A stretch of 64,000 nucleotides of DNA from Parasphingorhabdus cellanae. GTDB lineage: Bacteria; Pseudomonadota; Alphaproteobacteria; Sphingomonadales; Sphingomonadaceae. Of this stretch, positions 54,930 to 64,000 are shown piece after piece. Both the position numbers and the translations under genes were made by a program. The stretch covers positions 620,001 through 684,000 of the forward strand of contig NZ_CP071794.1 in NCBI RefSeq assembly GCF_017498565.1. The letters run 5' to 3'. The notes below the pieces were generated by a model, which was not told where the DNA came from, searched no databases, and saw only the letters and a program-made list of their open reading frames with translations. Positions within the stretch are counted from its first letter, which is position 1; each line of letters opens with the position of its first letter.

Positions 54930-56761
54930 CAATAAACCCGCTTCTTGGGTTTCACATATTCCGCTTCGTCAGTCAGCGTGAAGTCATGAACCGGACGATA
55001 GCTGATATCGACTTTACCGGTACCGCGCGCCTGATCGGGGCCGCCCCAGCCGTTAAATGTTGCAACCGTGTGCTTCATCCATTGCTTGTCATTCCGGTCT
55101 TCATAATCCTCATGCATATGGGCACCGCGGCTTTCCTTGCGGTTAGCGGCGCTTTCCATGGTGACGACCGCTTGACCCATCAGGTTGTCAAGTTCCAGCG
55201 TTTCGATAAGGTCGGTATTCCAGATCAGTGAGCGGTCGGTGACGCTAACATCGCTGAGCTTTTTGTTGACCGCCTGCATCTCTTTAACGCCTTCGGCCAG
55301 CAACTCATCGTCGCGGAACACAGCGCAATTTTTCTGCATCGTTTTCTGCATCTCTGTGCGCAGTGAGGCGGTTGTTGTACCGCCTTTCGCATAGCGGAAA
55401 TGATCCAGACGAGAAAGTGAGAGATCGGCTGAGTCTTTGGGCAATGGCTTGTGCGATGCCCCCGGTTTTAGTTTGTCTTTCAGACGCAGGCCGGTTGCCC
55501 GGCCGAAGACCACCAGATCGATCAACGAATTAGAGCCAAGGCGGTTTGCACCGTGCACAGACACACAAGCCGCTTCGCCTACGGAATATAGTCCGGGTAC
55601 TACCGCATCCGGATCATCCTTCGTCGGGTTCACCACTTCGCCATGATAGTTACAGGGTATGCCGCCCATGTTATAATGGACCGTCGGCACCACCGGCAGA
55701 GCCTGACGCGTCAAGTCGACACCAGCGAAAATCTTGCCGGTTTCGGTAATGCCAGGCAGCCGTTCGGCCAAAACACCTGGATCAATATGATCGAGATGCA
55801 GATAGATATGATCTTTCTCTGGTCCGACACCGCGACCTTCGCGGATTTCGGTGGCCATGCAGCGGGAGACCACGTCGCGAGACGCGAGATCTTTTGCGCT
55901 CGGCGCATAGCGTTCCATGAAACGCTCGCCTTCGGAATTGGTCAGATAACCGCCCTCCCCGCGCGCGCCTTCGGTAATCAGCACGCCCGCACCGTAAATA
56001 CCGGTCGGGTGGAACTGCACAAATTCCATGTCCTGCAAAGGCAGGCCAGCGCGCAGCACCATGCCGCCACCGTCACCGGTGCAAGCATGGGCAGAGGTCG
56101 CGCTGTAGTAGCAACGACCATAACCGCCGGTTGCGAGCACGACTGCATGCGCACGGAAACGATGGATCGATCCGTCTTCCAAACAGATTGCGATCACACC
56201 GCGGCACTCGCCGTCTTCCATGATCAGGTCGATGGCGAAATATTCGATGAAAAAGTCCGCGTCATATTTCAGGCTCTGCTGATAGAGCGCATGAAGCATC
56301 GCGTGACCGGTCCGGTCGGCTGCAGCGCAGGTGCGCTGAACCGGAGGTCCTTCACCCATATTCTGCATATGACCGCCAAAGGGGCGTTGATAGATCGTGC
56401 CATCTTCATTGCGGGAGAACGGTACACCGGCATGTTCCAGCTCGTAAACCGCCTGAGGTGCTTCCCGGACGAGATATTCAATCGCGTCCTGATCACCCAG
56501 CCAGTCAGAACCTTTGACCGTGTCATACATATGCCAGGACCAGTGATCCGGCGTGTTGTTACCCAGCGAAGCGGCAATACCGCCTTGCGCAGCGACTGTG
56601 TGCGAACGTGTTGGAAAAACCTTTGTAATACAAGCGGTTTTCAGGCCCGCTTCGGCGGAGCCCATGGTGGCGCGCAAACCGGATCCACCGGCCCCCACGA
56701 CGACCGTGTCGAACGTATGATCGATAATCTTGTAAGCGGGTTTTGAATCTGTGTCAGTCAT
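54929..56761 (-). CDS. sdhA: Succinate dehydrogenase flavoprotein subunit
   Basis: SdhA oxidises succinate to fumarate in complex II. The 610-residue protein has the FAD-binding [21 protein letters not shown], the flavin-linked His54 in [10 protein letters not shown], the capping domain with [43 protein letters not shown], the active-site Arg/His in [18 protein letters not shown] block ([17 protein letters not shown]), and [20 protein letters not shown]. The sequence is complete to the C-terminal [15 protein letters not shown] and [16 protein letters not shown]. It is coupled by one base to sdhD upstream (TAATG) and to a hypothetical gene downstream. Confidence 0.97.
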   Translation of the reverse strand: MTDTDSKPAYKIIDHTFDTVVVGAGGSGLRATMGSAEAGLKTACITKVFPTRSHTVAAQGGIAASLGNNTPDHWSWHMYDTVKGSDWLGDQDAIEYLVREAPQAVYELEHAGVPFSRNEDGTIYQRPFGGHMQNMGEGPPVQRTCAAADRTGHAMLHALYQQSLKYDADFFIEYFAIDLIMEDGECRGVIAICLEDGSIHRFRAHAVVLATGGYGRCYYSATSAHACTGDGGGMVLRAGLPLQDMEFVQFHPTGIYGAGVLITEGARGEGGYLTNSEGERFMERYAPSAKDLASRDVVSRCMATEIREGRGVGPEKDHIYLHLDHIDPGVLAERLPGITETGKIFAGVDLTRQALPVVPTVHYNMGGIPCNYHGEVVNPTKDDPDAVVPGLYSVGEAACVSVHGANRLGSNSLIDLVVFGRATGLRLKDKLKPGASHKPLPKDSADLSLSRLDHFRYAKGGTTTASLRTEMQKTMQKNCAVFRDDELLAEGVKEMQAVNKKLSDVSVTDRSLIWNTDLIETLELDNLMGQAVVTMESAANRKESRGAHMHEDYEDRNDKQWMKHTVATFNGWGGPDQARGTGKVDISYRPVHDFTLTDEAEYVKPKKRVY

Positions 56762-57150
56762 TAAGCGACCACTCCGGTAAAGGCGACCTTGGCGACAGCG
56801 AATATTCCCAGCGCTGCTCCGCCAATGGCGAAAAAGTTAAGCAGGATGATGAGGCCAAATTTCAGGCCGTGATCAGGGACATAATCTTCGATCAGTACCT
56901 GCAGGCCAAGCCGCAAGTGCCAAAAGATGCTCACCAGCATCAACATCATCGGAACCGCAACCAGTGGCGAGGATAACCAGCCGATCAAAAGTTCATGTTC
57001 GTAATGGGGTAGCCTCAACAAAGAGATAAGAAGCCATCCGATTAGCGCGAGATTACCGACAGCGGTAACGCGCTGAATGATCCAGTGATGGGCGCCTTCC
57101 TGAGCAGAACCAAGACCGCGGACTTTACCAATATTTGTTCCTGATCCCAT
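56761..57150 (-). CDS. sdhD: Succinate dehydrogenase membrane anchor subunit SdhD
   Basis: This 129-residue inner-membrane protein has three hydrophobic helices (about residues 28-44, 60-80 and 100-125). The haem-binding His is in [16 protein letters not shown], and the N-terminal part reads [23 protein letters not shown], typical for alphaproteobacterial SdhD. Start ATG 57150 lies four bases after the sdhC stop codon; the longer TTG frame is not needed. It binds haem b and quinone with SdhC in complex II. Confidence 0.94.
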   Translation of the reverse strand: MGSGTNIGKVRGLGSAQEGAHHWIIQRVTAVGNLALIGWLLISLLRLPHYEHELLIGWLSSPLVAVPMMLMLVSIFWHLRLGLQVLIEDYVPDHGLKFGLIILLNFFAIGGAALGIFAVAKVAFTGVVA

Positions 57151-57154
57151 CGTC

Positions 57155-57553
57155 TTATCCAATCAACTTTGAAGAGATGAAAAACCAGAGCGCAGCGGTT
57201 GAAAGCAACGCCAACACGGGCACAGCGGCCGACCATAATTTGTTCGTCTGGAGTTCATAACCCGCGCCCGCATCAAGCACGAAATGGCGCAGGCCGGAAT
57301 ATGTATGTTCGAACAGGGCAAAGGTCATACCGATCATGACAATGAAGCCGGGAATGGTCGTCATGATACCGACGAAAAATTCGTAAGATTCCGGTCCAGC
57401 GGAAATGCTGTACAACCACCAAACCAGTATAGGAGCGCCGAGCAAGGCGAGTGCATCACCCGTGGCGCGGTGGAGGATGGAGACCAGCATATGCGGCCCC
57501 CATTTATATATTCCCAAATGCGGCGATAATGGCCGGTTCGTTGGCTTAACCAA
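57155..57553 (-). CDS. sdhC: Succinate dehydrogenase cytochrome b556 subunit SdhC
   Basis: This 132-residue inner-membrane protein begins (TTG) with a segment including RPLSPHLGIYKWGPHMLVSILHRATG. Three helices follow, with the haem-ligand motif FEHTYSGLRHFVLD in the second. The start was set at the TTG 57553 because AGGGGA lies six bases upstream and the family begins just here. The open frame extends 52 residues further upstream to 57709, but without homology or ribosome binding site. It is the first gene of sdhC-sdhD-sdhA; the operon lacks sdhB in the window. A divergent SDR gene starts 240 bases away. Confidence 0.92.
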   Translation of the reverse strand: MVKPTNRPLSPHLGIYKWGPHMLVSILHRATGDALALLGAPILVWWLYSISAGPESYEFFVGIMTTIPGFIVMIGMTFALFEHTYSGLRHFVLDAGAGYELQTNKLWSAAVPVLALLSTAALWFFISSKLIG

Positions 57554-57792
57554 TTTTAGTCCCCTGATCAGAAACTCCGCGTCTAGCTGGAGTCTTCGTA
57601 AACGAACCAGTGCTTTAGCGAAAACATGGCGGCATGCAAACAGGATAGCTGGCTTTTTCTGCGCTGCTTGTCCAGTTTCTGGATGCAAAATGCCGTCGCA
57701 CTCATGCAAATCACAAAAGCGCTATTAAAATTATCAGCCTTTCGGCATCTCTTGTTGGACCTTTGGCTGTGCTCGCCCTATTCCTGCACAGC

Positions 57793-58512
57793 ATGACAGA
57801 TACAAAGACACATATTTTGGTAACAGGCACAAGCCGCGGCATTGGGAAAGCGATATTGGACGGTTTTGACCGGAGCGATATTCTAGTGGTCGGGCACAGC
57901 ACTTCCGGCGAAGCAGGACTGTTAAAATCGGATTTTGGGAACTCAGATAATGTCTCGCGATTGTGGCAAGACGCTTTGGATCGGCTAGACGGCCGCATTG
58001 ATGTTCTAATCAACAATGCCGGCATTTTTGATCCTAACCCTATCGCTGGCAGCAATACAGACTGGCTGGACAGCTGGAACCGAACCATGCAAATCAATCT
58101 GACGGCGTCGGCGCAGCTTTGCCGGTTGGCCGTGCGGCATTTTCAGGAGCGGGAAACGGCGGGACGGATCGTCAACATCGCCAGCCGCGCCGCCTATCGC
58201 GGAGACAGCCCGGATCATTGGCATTATGCGGCTTCAAAAGGCGGAATGGTCGCGATGACCAAAACCATCGCCCGCGCCTATGCCAAGGAAGAGATATTGG
58301 CTTTTGCCATTTGTCCTGGCTTTACGATGACCGGCATGGCTGAGGATTATCTGGAAAGCCGAGGCGGTGAAAAACTGCTCAAGGATATCCCGCTAGGCCG
58401 CGTGGCCCAGCCAGAGGAAATTGCATCCATGGCCAAATACTGCGCGCTCGACGCCCCGGCTTCCATGACTGGCGCGGTGCTCGATGCCAATGGCGCGAGC
58501 TTCGTCCGGTGA
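57793..58512 (+). CDS. Short-chain dehydrogenase/reductase (SDR)
   Basis: This 239-residue Rossmann-fold oxidoreductase has the cofactor motif VTGTSRGIGKAI, NNAGIF, the catalytic Ser in NIASRAAYRGDSPDHWHYAASKGG with Tyr and Lys, and CPGFTMTGMAEDY. The substrate is unknown. The start at 57793 (MTDTKTHILVTG) is preferred over 57763. The stop codon overlaps the next start by four bases (GTGA). It lies opposite to the sdh operon. Confidence 0.88.
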   Translation: MTDTKTHILVTGTSRGIGKAILDGFDRSDILVVGHSTSGEAGLLKSDFGNSDNVSRLWQDALDRLDGRIDVLINNAGIFDPNPIAGSNTDWLDSWNRTMQINLTASAQLCRLAVRHFQERETAGRIVNIASRAAYRGDSPDHWHYAASKGGMVAMTKTIARAYAKEEILAFAICPGFTMTGMAEDYLESRGGEKLLKDIPLGRVAQPEEIASMAKYCALDAPASMTGAVLDANGASFVR

Positions 58513-59180
58513 CACCGCGTATTTTACTCGACACGGCGGATGTTCCAAATGGCGGCGGAGAGCTTCGGCTGTTCCAGCGCGGTCAGGAATTTTCGATCAT
58601 GCTGGGCAGCAATGAGCTGATGAACAGCCGGCTCAGCGGATCGGAGGAAGCGCTCGCCACCCTGCCCTGTAAACGCTTGTCCGACCGGACCGAAGCGCGC
58701 CTATTGATCGGCGGGCTCGGCATGGGCTTTACCCTGCGCGCCGCGTTGCCGTTATTGGGCGCAAAGGCGGAAGTCGTAGTGGCAGAACTGGTGCCAGCCG
58801 TCGTCAAATGGGCGCAGGGACCAATGGCAGAGATATTTGATGGCAGCCTGGCTGATCCCCGCGTCACCATCGAAACCGCAGATGTGTTCGACCTGATCTC
58901 TCAAAATCATGGGTCTTATGATGCGATCCTATTGGATGTGGATAATGGCCCGGACGGGATCACCCATGCGTCAAACGACAGACTATATAATAGCGCCGGT
59001 TTGAAAACCGCGCAAAAGGCGCTGCGACCCGGCGGCATATTAGCGGTCTGGTCCTCTGCGCCGGACACAAAGTTCACACGGCGATTGGCGGATGCTGGCT
59101 TCGCAGTGGAAGAGACACCAGTCCGCGCACATGGCAAACGCGGAGCGCATCATATAATCTGGCTGGCTACGAAGCGCTAG
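58509..59180 (+). CDS. Spermidine synthase-like protein
   Basis: This 223-residue protein has the class I methyltransferase fold of the spermidine synthase family: LLIGGLGMGFTLRAALPLL (motif I, about residue 68), VVVAELVPAVVKWA, DPRVTIETADVFDLI and YDAILLDVDNGPDGI. The Asp/Glu residues that bind polyamines in true enzymes are partly absent, so aminopropyl transfer is not established. Proteins of this type are common in proteobacteria without known activity. It starts with GTG and is coupled to the SDR gene through a GTGA overlap. Confidence 0.83.
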   Translation: MTPRILLDTADVPNGGGELRLFQRGQEFSIMLGSNELMNSRLSGSEEALATLPCKRLSDRTEARLLIGGLGMGFTLRAALPLLGAKAEVVVAELVPAVVKWAQGPMAEIFDGSLADPRVTIETADVFDLISQNHGSYDAILLDVDNGPDGITHASNDRLYNSAGLKTAQKALRPGGILAVWSSAPDTKFTRRLADAGFAVEETPVRAHGKRGAHHIIWLATKR

Positions 59181-59349
59181 TATTTGCTAGCGGTCGCTTT
59201 GGGCGCAAAATCGGACATGAGCAATTTGGAAAAGCCGGAACGGTTCGTCTATCGAATGTTGACGGGGGATATTTTATTGTATCAGGGGCTGGCAAGCGGC
59301 TGCGTATGATGTAAATCACCTGAAAATTCTCTCTGATCAGGATTTCCCT

Positions 59350-61328
59350 ATGCGCATTCACGTCTCATTTCTTATATTGCCGTTTCTACTCCTCCTTGCC
59401 GGCTGCGGTGACCTGGTCTCTCAGGACACGGCTCAACGGGGCGAAATCGCGCCAATATTGACAAGCAAAGAAGCGTTTGATGATCAGACTTTTGCAAAGC
59501 CTCAAGAGGCGCGTGTAACGCATATTGACTTGGATCTGGCGATGGACTTTGATGCGAAGACGATCGGCGGAACGGCCACTTTGGATGTGCTGGCGGCGGA
59601 TGAGGCCAGCGAGATTATCCTCGACTCCAATGGGCTTCGCGTCTCTGCGGTCACCGATGAGGCTGGCAATGCTCTGATATTTGCCCTTGGCGAGACGGTC
59701 AAAGGTAAGGGCGAACCCTTGACCATCCAGCTTCCGGCTCAAAAACTGGAGCGAGATGCCGAGCTGGCAGAGGGCGCGCTTGCTGCAACACACCGGATCG
59801 TGGTCGAATATGTCTCTGCTCCCGAGGCCGAGGCCTTGCAGTGGTTAAGCCCGGAGCAGACAGCGGGTGGCAAGCATCCCTTCATCTTCAGCCAAGGACA
59901 GGCGATCAATAACCGCACTTGGATTCCCACCCAGGACAGCCCCGGAATTCGACAGACATGGCAAGCGACCATCTCGGCGCCCGAGCCTTTGAATGTCGTC
60001 ATGAGCGGTGTGATTCAGGGCGATCCCGAACCAGAGGACGGGAACCGCCGTGATTTTCGCTTCGTGATGAACAACCCGGTCCCTCCTTATTTGATTGCCA
60101 TTGCAGCGGGTAATATCGAATTTCGCGAGCTTGGCTCGCGTTCCGGGGTATGGGCAGAGCCCGAAGTCATCGAAGCGGCCGCGCAAGAAGTCGGCGATAC
60201 AGAAGAGATGATCGACGCCGGGATTGCATTGTTCGGTGACTATCGCTGGGGCCGCTATGACATGATCATCCTGCCGCCAGCCTTCCCCTATGGCGGCATG
60301 GAAAACCCGGTGATGACCTTTCTCACACCGACGTTCATTGCGGGTGATCGCTCTAACAACGGATTGGTTGCCCATGAACTGGCCCATAGCTGGTCTGGAA
60401 ACTTGACCACCTATTCGAGCTGGCGCGATGGATGGTTGAACGAGGGGTCACGTCCTATTTCGAGAACCGCATCGTCGAGGAAGTCTATGGCAAAGAGCGC
60501 GCCGAGCAGGAATATGCTCTCAGCTATGCCGGTTTGGTCGGCGGCATCGATGATGTCGGCGCAGACAATCCAGGCACAGCCATGCGTACACCCGATGCGA
60601 TAAGCCCGTTCGATACGAAGGGTTTCGCGATTTACGACAAAGGGACAGTGTTCCTGCGCACGGCGGAGAATATCATCGGCCGCGAAAAATTTGATGCCTG
60701 GCTGACTCAGTGGTTTGACAGTCACGCATTTGAGCCGGTGACATCCGAAATGTTTCTGGCTGATCTGCGCGAGAAGCTGATCGGTGATGATGCTGAACTG
60801 GAAAAACGATTGATGTTGGACGAATGGGTTTATGGCACCGGCCTGCCGGAAAACGCCTGGAAACCTGATCCGCAGGCCTTTGCAGAAGTGGACAGCGCGG
60901 TGGCAGCTTATGCGAATGAGGCAGCGCTGCCCAATGTCAAGGTCTGGCGCGACTGGACGGCGGCAGAGCAGCGGCGCTTCCTTGAGGAACTCCCTCAGGA
61001 TTTGTCTGCCGAGCAACTGGCAGCACTGGACACGACCCTGGGGCTTTCGCAAACTGACAACAATGAAGTGTTGTTTCTGTGGCTGGAGGCAGCGCTGCGC
61101 AATGAATATGCTCCGACCGTTCCGCAAGCCGAACGCTTTTTGGCGACAGTGGGACGCAATAAGTTTGTCAGCCCCTTGTTCACAGCACTTAACGAAACGG
61201 ATTGGGGCAAGCCGATCGCTCAGCGCATCTATGCCGAAACGCGTAGCAGCTATCACGCCTATACGCGCGGCAATGTAGATGAGACGCTTCAATATAAGGT
61301 ATCTGCGGAAACGTCGCTGTCAGAGTAA
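59350..61328 (+). pseudogene. M1-family metallopeptidase lipoprotein, interrupted by a frameshift
   Basis: Two frames make one M1 aminopeptidase (leukotriene-A4-hydrolase-like, about 659 residues when joined). Frame 1 (from 59350) has a lipobox (LLAGC), the substrate motif GGMENP and the zinc motif HELAHSW, then DGWLNEG with the third zinc ligand. At that point the expected NEGFTSYFENR is broken: frame 1 gives NEGSRPISR, and the other frame continues TSYFENRIVEEVYG through the tyrosine region IYDKGTVFLR to 61328. One base, probably a T of the Phe codon, is missing within about 60447-60449 (GAGGGGTCACG, where GAGGGGTTCACG would restore the frame). It could be a real mutation or a sequencing error. 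No slippery heptamer suggests programmed frameshifting. Frame 1 ends at 60603. Confidence 0.88.
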
Positions 61329-61775
61329 CTGCAACCTGTCTCTGATTGGTTTTGTCAGACTAAACCTACTTTGCTGTAAATCGGGCAAGCCGCGATCGGC
61401 TGCGTTCATGCCCAAGTGTCGGCTTCGGGATGAATCGGCCACGCAACTCTTTCCTACAGCCCCTGTCATGAGCTATGTTCAACTTGGCTCTTTGATATTG
61501 GCGAATATGCGATGATGTTGTGGATTGGTGGTGCTTGCGGAAGGTCACACTCGACGGAGCAGGTCTATTGTTAGTGGATTTATATGAAAGGGTTTTTATT
61601 CATCACCATCGAAAACAAAAACCGGCTTTGGGTGTCAACATAGGGCGCGAGACTATCATCGGCCTTCGAGATTGTAATGGATAGTTTGATAGGACAAAGT
61701 TCCAAGCAAGTGGTTTCGGTGTAGCAAACTTCACTCTCACTAGCCGAATCCCCAAAGCTCCGCTAACGAGCGGCC
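61329..61775. other. 447-base intergenic stretch without recognised feature
   Basis: Between the M1 peptidase remnant and the ABC-F gene I find no convincing open frame, terminator, repeat or RNA gene. The short open frames in it (for example 61366-61548 on the minus strand) lack ribosome binding sites and protein-like composition. It may be decayed sequence. Confidence 0.5.
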
Positions 61776-63653
61776 ATGCTGAATTTTAGCAACATCACGG
61801 TGCGCCTTGGCGGTGCGGTTATCTTGGACGGGGCGACCGCCGCCCTGCCCCCCGGCGCGCGCGTGGGGATGATCGGCCGCAATGGGGCCGGCAAGTCCAC
61901 TTTGATGAAAGTGATTGCAGGATTGCTCGAACCCGATGATGGCAGCGTGGATATGCCCAAAGGCGCGCGCATGGGCTATATTGCGCAGGAAGCCCCGGCA
62001 GGCGCAGAAACGCCTTTGGATACAGTTCTGGCGGCGGACACAGAGCGCGCAGCCTTATTGGCAGAAGCGGAAACGGCAGACGAACCGCACAGGATTGCCG
62101 AAATCCACGAGCGTCTTAACATGATTGAAGCGCATAGCGCCCCGGCTCGCGCCGCCAAAATCTTGATCGGCCTGGGTTTTGACGAAGAAGCACAGCAACA
62201 ACCGATGGACAGTTTTTCCGGCGGTTGGCGCATGCGTGTCGCACTCGCAGCGCTGCTGTTCTCACAACCTGAATTGCTGTTGCTCGATGAGCCGTCAAAC
62301 CACCTCGATTTGGAAGCCACCCTATGGCTGGAAAATTTCCTGACCAGCTATCAAGCGACCATCTTAGTGATCAGCCATGAGCGGGATTTGCTCAACAATG
62401 TGGTCGATCATATTCTGCATCTGCAAGGTGGGAAGACCACGCTTTATCCCGGCGGCTATGATGCGTTCGAGAAACAGCGCGCGGAGCGTCAGGCACAAAT
62501 GGCTGCCTCCCGTGAAAAGCAAGTTGCTCAGCGTCAGAAACTGCAAGCCTTTGTCGACCGTTGGGGGGCCAAAGCCCATAGTGCAAAACAGGCGCAAAGC
62601 CGTGTCAAAGCACTATCACGCATGGAACCGATTGCGGCCGCGATTGAAGACCCGTCCCTCAGCTTTCATTTCCCCAATCCCGCGGAACTCAAGCCGCCGC
62701 TGATTACGCTGGACGATGCCGCTGTCGGTTATGGCGATAATATCATCCTTTCCAGTCTGAACCTGCGCCTCGATCCCGATGATCGCACCGCTTTGCTCGG
62801 CCGCAATGGCAATGGCAAGACGACCCTTGCGCGTTTACTGGCCAGTCAGCTGGAACCCAAAGCGGGCGCGATGAACAAGTCCGGCAAGCTTACCGTCGGC
62901 TATTTCACCCAATATCAAGTCGAGGAACTCGACGCCACGGATACCCCGTTGGAGCATATGACGCGCCTAATGAAAGACGCAAAGCCCGGCGCCGTGCGTG
63001 CGCAGCTTGGGCGGTTCGGTTTCTCGGGCGACAAGGCGACGATGAAAGTTGGCAAACTGTCTGGCGGTGAACGCGCGCGTCTGGCCTTAGCCTTGATCAC
63101 GCGCGATGCGCCGCATCTGTTGATCCTCGACGAGCCGACAAACCATCTTGATGTCGATGCCCGCGAAGCCTTGGTTCATGCCTTGAACGAATATACCGGC
63201 GCGGTCATTTTGGTCAGCCATGATCGCCACATGCTGGAACTGACCGCCGACCGTCTGGTCATGGTTGATGGCGGAAAAGCAGGTGAATTTACCGGTTCGC
63301 TCAATGACTATACCGATTTTGTGCTGGGGAAAAATCAGGAAGCCAAACCCACAGCCGGAGGGGGTGGTGGCGGTAATCGCAAGGAAGAACGCCGGTTGGC
63401 TGCGGAACGCCGCAAGCAGCAATCGGAGCTGCGCAAGACCGCCAGCACAGCCGAAAAGAAAATCGAAACGTTGGGCAAGAAATTGTCGGGCATTGATCGG
63501 GCGATGTTTGATCCCGCAAGTGCGGAAAAGGACTATGCCGATCTGACAATGACCGAATTGATGAAGTTGCGGGCTATTGTGCAGGATGAACTGGAGCAAA
63601 ATGAAGCGGCTTGGTTAGAGGCCAATGAGGCGTTGGAGATGGCGAATGCTTAA
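61776..63653 (+). CDS. ABC-F family ATPase (YheS/Uup type)
   Basis: This 625-residue cytosolic protein has two ABC ATPase domains without membrane parts. Domain 1 has Walker A GRNGAGKST and signature FSGGWRMRVALAALLF with Walker B LLLLDEPSNHLDLEATLWLE. A charged linker follows with AERQAQMAASREKQVAQRQKLQAFVDRWGAKAHSAKQAQSR. Domain 2 has Walker A GRNGNGKTT, signature LSGGERARLALAL and LLILDEPTNHLDVDAREAL. The C-terminus is a Lys/Glu/Arg-rich coiled coil (about residues 530-625). ABC-F proteins act on ribosomes, rescuing stalled translation or protecting against antibiotics; the housekeeping YheS-like role is the safest guess. It is followed after 27 bases by prmA. Confidence 0.93.
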   Translation: MLNFSNITVRLGGAVILDGATAALPPGARVGMIGRNGAGKSTLMKVIAGLLEPDDGSVDMPKGARMGYIAQEAPAGAETPLDTVLAADTERAALLAEAETADEPHRIAEIHERLNMIEAHSAPARAAKILIGLGFDEEAQQQPMDSFSGGWRMRVALAALLFSQPELLLLDEPSNHLDLEATLWLENFLTSYQATILVISHERDLLNNVVDHILHLQGGKTTLYPGGYDAFEKQRAERQAQMAASREKQVAQRQKLQAFVDRWGAKAHSAKQAQSRVKALSRMEPIAAAIEDPSLSFHFPNPAELKPPLITLDDAAVGYGDNIILSSLNLRLDPDDRTALLGRNGNGKTTLARLLASQLEPKAGAMNKSGKLTVGYFTQYQVEELDATDTPLEHMTRLMKDAKPGAVRAQLGRFGFSGDKATMKVGKLSGGERARLALALITRDAPHLLILDEPTNHLDVDAREALVHALNEYTGAVILVSHDRHMLELTADRLVMVDGGKAGEFTGSLNDYTDFVLGKNQEAKPTAGGGGGGNRKEERRLAAERRKQQSELRKTASTAEKKIETLGKKLSGIDRAMFDPASAEKDYADLTMTELMKLRAIVQDELEQNEAAWLEANEALEMANA

Positions 63654-63680
63654 CCAAACCATTGATCCGGTTCTGATCCG

Positions 63681-64000
63681 GTGACCAATACATGGAAAGT
63701 CACCTTGCCCTGCACCCGTGAAGAGGCCGACAGCCTGTCGGAGGACAATCTTTTCATCAGCTCTACCGATAGCGTGCCGACTGTGGTCACACGAGAAGCG
63801 GACCCCGAAAGTCCGGACGATTGGGTGATTGAGATTTACTGCGATGCCAATCCTGATGCGGCGTTTCTGAAAGAAATTGCTGAACTGTCGCCATCTGCCA
63901 AACTGTCCAAAACCATACCAGCAGTCGAGGAACTGGGAAACGAAGACTGGGTAACAATGAGCCAGCAAGGCCTTGAACCTCTGCGTGCCGGCCGCTTCTA
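63681..64000 (+). CDS. prmA: Ribosomal protein L11 methyltransferase PrmA (partial, C-terminus beyond right edge)
   Basis: From the GTG at 63681 the frame encodes 106 residues and runs off the right edge. The visible part (VTNTWKVTLPCTREEADSLSEDN...) matches the N-terminal substrate-binding domain of PrmA, ending with the linker ...LEPLRAGRFY, which leads into the methyltransferase domain just beyond the window. An in-frame stop stands 18 bases before the GTG, so no earlier start is possible. PrmA trimethylates ribosomal protein L11. Confidence 0.8.
   Translation, partial: MTNTWKVTLPCTREEADSLSEDNLFISSTDSVPTVVTREADPESPDDWVIEIYCDANPDAAFLKEIAELSPSAKLSKTIPAVEELGNEDWVTMSQQGLEPLRAGRF

Noticed and set aside
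57554..57709. 52-residue N-terminal extension of SdhC
   Set aside because: No homology to the family, no ribosome binding site before it; a TTG with AGGGGA fits the usual start.
60442..60460. Programmed ribosomal frameshift in the M1 peptidase
   Set aside because: No slippery heptamer or downstream stimulatory hairpin is seen; mutation or sequencing error is simpler.
60432..61328. Independent gene for a 298-residue protein
   Set aside because: It is the continuation of the M1 peptidase after a one-base deletion, not a gene with its own start.

Overview
The window looks like chromosomal DNA of an alphaproteobacterium, most likely a member of the Sphingomonadales (Sphingorhabdus, Parasphingorhabdus or Sphingopyxis type). 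The reasons are CtrA and CcrM together, a UPF0262 gene, a folP with a long N-terminal extension, a DUF4893 gene, an XrtA/PEP-CTERM-type EPS regulatory block, and moderate GC. Genus-level placement is inference. No rRNA, tRNA, CRISPR array, insertion sequence, phage or conjugation gene was recognised, so this is mostly core genome with some accessory genes of unknown function.

Layout. 1-13 kb: partial dnaB (left edge), UPF0262, a GH25-like protein that has lost its catalytic residues, dcd, a saccharopine-dehydrogenase-like reductase, a PPP-family phosphatase, ctrA with a well-marked promoter region, arfB, a DUF1996 lipoprotein, two coupled alpha/beta hydrolases, free-methionine-sulfoxide reductase, a glycine-zipper surface protein and bpt. 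13-29 kb: a small secreted/membrane protein, a YtcJ-type amidohydrolase, a 3-hydroxyisobutyrate-dehydrogenase-like enzyme, ilvA, an S9 peptidase, folP-ccrM, an acyl desaturase, the tightly overlapping operon glmM-DUF1272-small membrane protein-thiD-rnhB, an AGCS symporter and an aldo/keto reductase. 29.4-30 kb: a non-coding block of dispersed repeats. 30-35.5 kb: POT peptide transporter plus two amidohydrolases (one without its metal ligands), a nitroreductase and a GntR regulator. 35.5-44 kb: XrtA sugar transferase-PrsK-PrsR-TPR operon, an ScfR-type regulator with a clear operator, and a candidate small RNA. 44-54 kb: small secreted proteins, M20 hydrolase, DUF4893, 3-hydroxybutyrate dehydrogenase, YpfJ-type metallopeptidase, CreD, L-lactate dehydrogenase, a tandem pair of paralogous secreted proteins and a methyltransferase. 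54-64 kb: sdhC-sdhD-sdhA without sdhB, an SDR and a spermidine-synthase-like protein, a frameshifted M1 peptidase, an ABC-F protein and the start of prmA.

How parts fit together. The cell-cycle regulator CtrA and the GANTC methylase CcrM are both here. The upstream regions of both genes carry dense GANTC clusters, and the ctrA region also has three TTAA half-sites in exact 11-bp phase. This suggests that the CtrA/CcrM timing circuit known from Caulobacter operates here. The PrsK/PrsR pair should control exopolysaccharide and PEP-CTERM genes through sigma-54, but the exosortase itself is not in the window. POT transporter plus amidohydrolases look like a peptide-scavenging operon.

I did not find one clearly new multi-gene system. 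The best leads are the ctrA and ccrM promoter architectures, the repeat block at 29.4-30 kb, the putative sRNA near 44.05 kb, the tandem secreted paralogs near 52 kb, the unknown secreted gene coupled to sdhA in the place of sdhB, and several degenerate or broken enzymes.
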